NCBI GenBank assembly: GCA_037893225.1
Contig: JAZGUH010000928.1
Span: 124,001-188,000, forward strand
Source of the DNA: Hippasteria phrygiana
Lineage: Eukaryota; Echinodermata; Asteroidea; Valvatida; Goniasteridae
Length of the DNA: 64,000 nt
Reading direction: 5' to 3'
The notes under the pieces are model-generated. The model was not told the DNA's origin. It worked only from the letters and a program-made list of their open reading frames with translations, and did no database searches. Positions 56,402-64,000 of the stretch are shown one piece after another (positions within the stretch are counted from its first letter, which is position 1; every line of letters starts with the position of its first letter). The translations under genes were made by a program, and so were the position numbers.

Positions 56402-59400
56402 CTGGACAAGGTAGAGAAAAATACGACAGTAGGAAATCAAACATCATGAACGTACCGGGAATATCAGCGAACGCTCACAGCTGGCACGCAGCAGAATTAT
56501 GCATCAATTGAGACATGCCATGTAATATCCTTGGGCTCTTTAGTAACTCACTGCTACCATGATGTTTTTTTTCCTTTCTCAAAATGAAAACACCTACTAA
56601 TTTCCCTGAAGCACAGTATTACTCTTGTTTATCTGCATGTCAATAATAGCTTAACCACAATTTGAACTCCATCAGTTGCCCTAAATATTCCAACTACAAG
56701 TATAGAGCTGGTTTGTTTAATCACTTTCGCATATTCACATTATGCCAGTTAAAGAACAAACTTGATAACCCTTACCCCACAGGACAGTAGCCCGCTACTG
56801 TTTGAGAAAACTTCAAAATCATATTTCCCAGGACATGGTTGTTGGAACTGCTTATCCAACGTTTCCCTTCTCGATACTTTCTCTCTATTCACAATCTCTC
56901 ACACAATCTTTTATTTATCACTGTTTTTATTCTTTATTCGTATTGTCACACAAATCAATCTCATCTCCTTTCCTTTCTAGTTATCTAATACTTGAGCACA
57001 ACACAAAAAATCAACTGGTGTGTTGAAAAACAGTCTGGCCGAGCTGTGATAACATGCGGTCTGTTCCCAAAACAACGATTAAGACCAGCAGCCTGTTCAA
57101 ATCGGGGAGAGAGAAATATCCGTTATCTATGCACACATGATGAAGATCAAGAAAAGAAATGACACTCACAACCCAGGAGTCCATCATTAACTAATCTTAT
57201 CCTCTCCAGGGTCATCTCGTTCATTACAGCAACAAGAACTCCAAATCTCTCCCAGCTACAGGCGAGCATACCTAGCATTCCTTCCTCTTAAAGATTCCTT
57301 TCATCCGACAGATTATCTACTCCAATTGTCCTTAAGCTGTCCGTGGATTTAGACCACATTGTCTGATCCATTTCTCTTCATTCCACATCATTCAAAGGGA
57401 CTTTTTCTTCTCTTGTGTTATTCCCTTGCTCAAGCGAAACAGGAATTGTTCAAGTCAGTGGAGGACTTGCATGGAAATTCCGGTTCTATTCATGTCTGGA
57501 GAAACAGCAATTTTGTAAGGAGACAAAGATTTGTGGAAGAAATGGAACAGACCTTTGCTTTGGTGACACACATTCAAGATAAGAACTTGGTGATAACATT
57601 TCCATTTTTTTCCCACTTTGTTATTGGTTAGCCACATTTAGGTCACTCGGCAAGGAAGCAGCCTAAACACAGTGTGACTAAATTAACACATTATGTCCCA
57701 TTCTTTCCAAATTCACACCTACGGCTGCAATCACTGAAAAAACTTCTGCTGCACAAGCATTTTTCTGGGAAAATTCAACAGGATGACCAGACTCCACTTC
57801 CCCAGAACGGAGTGAGGTTTATACCAGCTGTTGGAGTGAAATGAAAGGGGTAAATTACGGCACACCAGGGGACCTTAGATGTGGTGGCAAAGCCTCTCTG
57901 GGTTCTCCCCTGGCAAAATGTGGGGCATGAGAAAAAAGTGTGGTTAATTAATGACTACTGCAAGAGTGTCCCAGATTATTAAGGTGATGAAGGCCAGACA
58001 TAACTGCATACAGCCCCTATAGCATCTTGAAGATCCCCGCACTATTTACGCACCATGGATCCTTTTCCTAGGTCCATGCACCAGTGAGAGCAAGTGACTT
58101 TACTGCCAGAAAAATCTTGATTTGTACTTCTCCAGATGTGGTATTCCATATGTAGAAAGAAATAAAGTATCAACTTGGCACAGACTTCACAGCTTACAGT
58201 CAGCCACATTATAGACAAGGCTGCAAATTGCCTTCAAATACTCATATACTGATCATACAGAATTTCAAACTAATAGTCATGCTATACAGGATTAAGACCA
58301 ATTTGAGGAATATTTGCACAGGATATTCTTAAATTACTGGTCCTCCCTCAGGCCCAAAATATAAAAAAAATTACAATAAAGCTATATCAGGATTACTTAA
58401 ACTTTGCACTAAAAATATTCACTCTTTCTTTTTCCTCTTGCCTAAGCATATGTACACATGGTTATGTCATTCTGTCATTCTGCCAGCCAGTTGTCCATCT
58501 CCTGTAATTAATCCTCTCACTCAGCTAAAGCAATTATCATCAGCAGCTGGAATCCCATTAAGGAGCCCAAGCCACCTCCATGCATAGGGTCACACCTTTC
58601 TCAGGTTGGTAAGTGGATTAAGTGGATTAAGAGGTGTGAAGCCCCTTATTATCCAGATTCAATGGCTGTCTGTCAATGCAGGGGGGGGGGGGGGGGGGGG
58701 GGCTTATTTCAATCTGCATCCAAAAGGCACAAAGCATTCACACTACATGCAGCAATAAAGCCGATTTTTGTGGAAGCATACATGTATATGCATACTTCAT
58801 GCATGTCACTGTACTGAATATAAATTTAATGGAAGATGCATGTAGGAACATCATCGCCACTTCCCTGTTGACTGATGCACAAGCTTTCAATGTGCATGGG
58901 TGAAATGATGTGCACATTATGTCAACCGGTGCCAGTATTTCTCAATATGAATTCCTCCATGACTGAATTAGGACAATTCTTAAAACTAATCCCTCAGACT
59001 CTAGTCCTAAACACACAACACAAAAATGAAAATAAAAAATCTCTCTGGTATATGCAGGTCTATACCTAAACAAGTACAAGACGACATAAACAAAGACCAT
59101 ACAAATATCAATTACGTTTTGCAAACCTTTCATGGCCTGCACATAATACTTGCTTACAACAGCAAGTTTACAGAATGGTAGTACTCACATCCACTGCATT
59201 CGCAGGCATACTGAATCGGAAAATCCAACAGGAACGAGAAATCTTTGCACCTCCACAAGTCAAGAAGACCCACACCAGAGTACGGTATACAAAAAAGTCA
59301 AGCTCCTTGTCAAGCCTCAAGATGAATTTTACAGTACCACAGTTCTTACAGTTCACCTGGCCAACTTGCAGATGGTGTCCATCAGCACTACCTCAGATCA

Positions 59401-60114
59401 CACAGCATACACACTGTGGGGTTTCAGCACTGACTGCTTTTGGGCTGCTTGGAATTGGATGGACAATAACCTGGAAGCCCAGTCTAGCTGCTGTTACATG
59501 TACATGTCCAGATGTCACTGCCTCTGTATCAGTTAACTGACAGTAATAACGGACAGCACTGACCAGATAAATTCAGAGGCGTTCACGCAGCATCAGTGAG
59601 GTTTGAAAATCTTCTGGTCTGTTGGCTCTGAGGTGACCACTTCAGGAGAGAGAACCGTGCAGTGGTCAATACAATGAGTAGAAGTCATTGGGTACTATGA
59701 AAGCAGTAATAGCTGGCCAGTGGTCACTTCACTCATCCTGTAGTCTGCTGCTAATTTTACAGGCTGCAGGTGCTTATGATCCCAAACATCCAGTCTGCCA
59801 CTGCTAGACAACCCTATCAACTATTAAACACATAGCCACGTTTGACTGGTACAAAGACCAATCAGCAGAAGGCTTGTTAATAAGACTTCTATCTTCCACC
59901 AATGGGCCCAACTCTGCCATTGTTCTTCCTAGTAGTAGGCTGGCTCTGTCACTATGATGAGCTGTGAAGAGGCCAACAGGAAACAATCAGTCACCACTTA
60001 ACCACAGCTTAAAGTAATCCTAATTCCATTCTCCAGAAGATTGGCTTTGGCTCTGGCCCAATGATCTTCTACCCTTTTAAGGCCAAAATCCATAACCACA
60101 CCAATTATGTCTTG
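56402..60114. other. upstream NAV intron, no exon seen
   Basis: No splice-flanked frame with navigator similarity found. A G run lies at 58681-58702. Open frames here lack domain motifs. Confidence 0.45.
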
Positions 60115-60776
60115 AGGCCTTTTCACACTGCAACCTGAACACGGTTCAATTCCGCTCCATTTTCACACTACTCAACGCAACACCAGCATTTGTGCTACAC
60201 GTGTAATGTTTCGACCTATTTCTTGTGCGATCGTTTCACGATACATGTACACACACGGCCAGCAGTTCTACACGGATCAAATCGGAAAATCCCCCATACT
60301 GCATTGCAGTGCGTCACTCCAAGTGCATTCTGGTTATCAGATCATCACGATGTTCATGTTACAAAAATAATATAATATTCTGTGAACTGTACTTTGTAGC
60401 ACGATCAAAATACGATTACGAAGAAAGCACGAAAAAGCGAGAAGGGTCGGTGGCAATGCTGCAGGTCAAAGGTAATCTGTTTGTTCGTAGCTAACAACTA
60501 CAGTGTGTGATGCTGCTGCGCACGCACTCTGATCCGCAGTTACAAGGGCCAAACTTAACACAGAAGTGTTCACACTACAGCTTTCAACACGTGTCAGACT
60601 TCTCTACACTGTCAAGAGCTCTCAACCCCCTTCCGAGCAGGGTTTCGAGCAGAGTTTCGACACAGATTGAGCACTCTACATGGGTCAGTGCCTTGTTAAA
60701 ACGTTATGTGAAAAGGTCAGTCATGTGTGGGACCCATGTACGACATGGAGATTTTTTCCTAGTATGAAAAGGCCTT
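60115..60776. mobile_element. MITE with AGGCCTTTTCACACT ends
   Basis: AGGCCTTTTCACACT at the left and AGTATGAAAAGGCCT at the right with one mismatch. 662 bp, non-coding. Confidence 0.65.
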
Positions 60777-62459
60777 TACTCTAAAGTTAGCCAGGTAAGA
60801 GATCCCCTTACCTCATGCGGTTGACTTTTGAAACCCAAAACAAATCTCTAGGCTACTGGTGCCGGGAGCTTTAGGATCATTTGAACCAAATCATTATTTG
60901 CAAAATGAGTGAAATGACACCACCCTTCTTGAAGAGATAATAAAAGCTGAGATATGCACTTTCCAAGAAGAGCTGATGAGACCTCAGTAATGACGGAATG
61001 AAACAGTTGGTTCAATCTCACTGTCCTGGGGTAGGGCACTCCCAAGATACTACTTGTGCCAAACACCTTGACCAGATATTGCTGTACCGGAATGTTTTAT
61101 TCCTATTTGTAAGGAACTTCTAGGAACAATTTATTTCTAAAAGTGGCCCAATCCTACAAAAAATCAGATGCAAGTAAACTGTGCTAGGGCAAAAAGTACA
61201 CATTCAAAAATAAAGTTGTAAACTTGCTTTGTTATTATCCATACAAACACAAAATATAATGTCCAATGGATAGTTACAGTTAGTAAGTTTTGCTCTCCCA
61301 TGTGTTGACTTTCATATGTTTTATGTAAAATGTAGTTTTGGTAATACGAGGACCACAATGAAAAAAAGTTCTAGACTCTTTTTGTAACAAACTATTGTTT
61401 TGTCAATTTTGATGTTTCCCAAAATATATTGAAATCAAATAATGTACAAGTTTTTCTAAAATATTTCAATATAAAATTTGGGCAGTTAATGAGCAACTGC
61501 CTCCCCAAAACTTCATTGCCACTTCCCTCATTATAGCAGAATGACATCAGGGAAAGGCAGAGCAAGAAAGCATGTGTAAGGTTTCATCTTTCACACAAAC
61601 GTTTTCCAGACCATCGTGGGAGCAGTTCATTCAGTATGATATTCTTTCTAAGCAAAGGCCATCCTTGACTCATTCCTTACGAAAACCCTCTTTTCACAGT
61701 CATAAAGCTGTCCTTGGAAGTAGAGCACCTTCAAGACCCATAACAGAGGGAGACAGAAGCAGATAAAGAAAAGATGCGGGGGGGGGGGGGGGGCATCTGA
61801 AAAGGAGGATAAAAAAAATGAGGCGGGTAAAAAAGTAATCTCCTCCAGCATCACATAGCGATCTCTCCAGGATCTGTGACGTCACACTACTATCTCCAGG
61901 AACAATCCGTCCCTTAAGCTTGACTTAAGGTGTGGACAAACAGCGTGGACAAAAAAGGTTCAGATATATCCCTCAAAAACTTTTCTTTCCAGGGTCGCAA
62001 TTGAAGTATGAGGACCGCTGATGGCACAAAGGGATTACTAGGCACAATCGGTCATCAGGGTCTTCCATTTTGGTGCGAAATAGGAATCATTCAGGTTCTT
62101 CCTTTCTTAAAAAAGAACCCACAAAAATGCATGTGTGTCACATGCTTGAGATTCTTGCTTCAAATTACAAGAGAACAATTACAAGCCAACAAAAAGCTAC
62201 TCTTTAAAAAAAAGTGGAAGCAGAAAGACCAACAAATCTTACATTCTCCTTTGCAAATTCAGATTACCTGAGGCTGAGTGTGCATTGGCTTTAAGCCGAT
62301 ACTAATGACAGGAGATCACCCATTCCTAGAGAATTAATCAAACCACTTTCGCTGGTTGGCTGGTTTGTTTGTTTGTTTGTTTGTTTGAATCTGGATTGTT
62401 TGGCTGTGATACCCACCGCTATACCAGATTCGAACCAACCAGCCAGCCAACTCCGACAA
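60777..62459. other. unassigned sequence with poly-G run
   Basis: No supported gene. A G run lies at 61778-61793. A GTTT microsatellite at about 62366-62387 is bracketed by inverted GGTTGGCTGG/CCAGCCAACT. Confidence 0.4.
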
Positions 62460-62535
62460 GCTCGGTGGACAAGTGGTAAGACGTCTGCACTAGAAAGCAG
62501 GAGGTCATGGGTTCAAGTCCCACCCAAGTGATTTT
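62460..62535 (+). repeat. tRNA-like sequence, probably tRNA-derived SINE head
   Basis: Contains a degenerate A box (GGACAAGTGGTAAGAC) and a good B box (GGGTTCAAGTCCCAC), with a CTGC/GCAG stem between them. The acceptor stem is poor and the anticodon loop does not close to seven bases, so a working tRNA is unlikely. Confidence 0.4.
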
Positions 62536-63230
62536 CTCCAAATAATCTCTCGGGACAACACTAAGTATACAGTGTTTATACACATTTATCTGTGAAGGGC
62601 AAACCCAATATTGAATTTACATTGCCCCGATGCAAATTCCATCTTAAGAATTGTCTTAAAGTTACCAGCTGCTTTTCGCTGCAGACAAATGGCACTCACA
62701 AATTTTCAATAATTCTCATTATTTGATAGCGCAGCAGCTATTTAGATCCAACTGTGAACACATGGGACCAATTTATTCCTCATAAGCCGACCCCAGAGTC
62801 TGGAATTAGATGTGAGCAGCTAGAGTAGATGGATATTAATATATTCCGCTGGGTGTTCTCCCTATCAAGATACATTTATCACTGAATTGGATGTAATTGT
62901 GATGAGGCACGACCCCAGTTTGGCAGTATGGCAGAATGTACCAGTATAATCTCTTGACCTTGGTGGAAAGGTTCATTTTGGGGAGGAATGTCAGCTTGAT
63001 ATCGGAATACAATTAATTCTGTCCACTTCTGTAATTTACAAACGTAAGGACATGAGGCAGGGGAACACCTGGGGGGTTTCATCCACAAAAACATCCAGAC
63101 AAAACAGATGTCCAAAGATAAGTTCAATTATAAAATCACTGACATTCAAATTTAAAATAACCTTCTGGTGGTTTTCTTCTGACTGGTCTTTCCACAAGAC
63201 TAGATTACAATCAAATGTATGGAAAGAAGA
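62536..63230. other. unassigned sequence
   Basis: No exon, RNA gene or clear repeat boundary recognised. Confidence 0.35.
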
Positions 63231-63234
63231 TTAA

Positions 63235-63515
63235 CCCCTTGCATACGAATGCCGCAAATATGCGCCAAAAAAACAGTGCCACCAGACCGGATGACGCAAT
63301 TGGCCGCCGTTTGTGCAGTTTCAATCCATTGTTGGATTAAACAGTGCCACCAGGCCGGATGACGCCATTGGCCGCTGTTTGTGCAGTTTCAATCCATTGT
63401 TGGATTATTGTGTATAGGTTACGCTTGACTGCACAAACACATTGTAGCGGTTCGCTTGGCTGCCAGAGCCGCTGCGGTACCCCGGTGTCTCCCGTAAAAT
63501 ACTGTACTCAAGGGG
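63235..63515. mobile_element. piggyBac-like MITE with internal 68-bp duplication
   Basis: Ends CCCCTTGCATAC / TACTCAAGGGG, flanked by TTAA on both sides (63231-63234, 63516-63519), the piggyBac target. Inside, a 68-bp unit starting ACAGTGCCACCAG is tandemly duplicated (63273-63340, 63341-63408). Confidence 0.75.
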
Positions 63516-63519
63516 TTAA

Positions 63520-64000
63520 TATCCTCTTTTTTACTTTAAACTTAGAAACTGACTCTTCTGTCCCCACCAGCAACAAAACACAGTGAGCAATAGTTACGAA
63601 ACAAAGTCTGCTGCCTGTTTTCCGACAACTACTTTCCAAACATAAGTGACTGACACTTAAATAAAATTCTTCCCAAAACCTTTTTTTGCCATCAGGATGC
63701 CCTATCTCCACCCGTATTAAGTTTGCCCACAAAAAGGTCCCCAGCATATACTTTTAGTCCAGCAAATCTCCCGCATCAAAAGAGAGGCACGGATGGCTTC
63801 CACAATAGCACCAAGAAGATCGATCAAGATTAGGCTGACTAAAACTCGGCCAAATCCTTTAATTTGTGCTCCTGATCTTTGTTCGCAGCCATCGATATAC
63901 ACATGCTGCATGACAGACCAGACGATAAACTGTCAGGGTGGAGCCACAGACCAGCACAAGGATATCCTTCCACAAAGGTTGCAGACACAGAGCACTAACT
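63520..64000. other. unassigned sequence
   Basis: No exon supported up to the window edge. Confidence 0.35.

Noticed and set aside
59150..59540. Two overlapping frames of about 120 codons
   Set aside because: No similarity to navigator or other families, and no convincing acceptor/donor pair.
62460..62535. Functional tRNA gene
   Set aside because: The B box is good, but the acceptor stem and anticodon loop are defective; treated as SINE-like.
56402..64000. Further upstream NAV exons
   Set aside because: Searched for splice-flanked navigator-like frames; none was convincing.

Overview
The window is metazoan genomic DNA: a multi-exon gene with GT-AG introns, many miniature inverted-repeat transposons (MITEs), long poly-G/C runs and microsatellites. 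It fits an invertebrate, probably marine; the species cannot be fixed from sequence alone. Two things dominate it: a virus-like mobile element at about 3.6-19.1 kb and the 3' half of a neuron navigator (NAV/unc-53/sickie) gene on the minus strand from 56.4 down to 31.7 kb.

The virus-like element (3597-19068) has Polinton/Maverick-type ends (terminal AGTAGTAT, flanking 6-bp repeat TACTAG) but an unusual gene set. It carries a full-length protein-primed family B DNA polymerase and, in the middle, an RPB5-like RNA polymerase subunit, a VLTF3-like late transcription factor and a PCNA-like sliding clamp. It also has a cysteine-rich zinc-binding protein with two repeats, and a protein joining one such zinc repeat to a C-terminal death domain. 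I find no integrase, packaging ATPase, maturation protease or capsid gene. About 5.67 kb is repeated in inverted orientation at the two ends, so the polymerase occurs twice: intact on the left, broken by a 4-bp deletion on the right. A third partial copy of the polymerase 3' end plus zinc repeat lies inside the right arm. Three arrays of an 11-bp minisatellite sit between the central genes. Clamp, polymerase, late factor and RNA polymerase subunit form a small replication/transcription kit more like that of large cytoplasmic DNA viruses than a standard Polinton.

The element sits inside another DNA transposon, whose inverted ends (CACTGAACATTTTA) lie at 2793 and 19761. From 19.8 to 31 kb there is no confident host gene. 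That stretch holds a hAT-like MITE inserted in a pogo-like MITE with clean target duplications, a THAP-domain exon bracketed by an 18-bp inverted repeat, an orphan exon-like frame, a perfect 57-bp-arm palindrome and other foldbacks.

The NAV gene is represented by 14 exons whose splice phases all agree (2334 bp, 777 codons plus stop). They encode coiled-coil and serine/basic segments and the AAA-type ATPase with Walker A GPSGTGKT. Its introns are crowded with MITEs, foldbacks and tandem repeats. From 56.4 kb to the end I see only repeats and unassigned sequence; upstream NAV exons must lie beyond the window.
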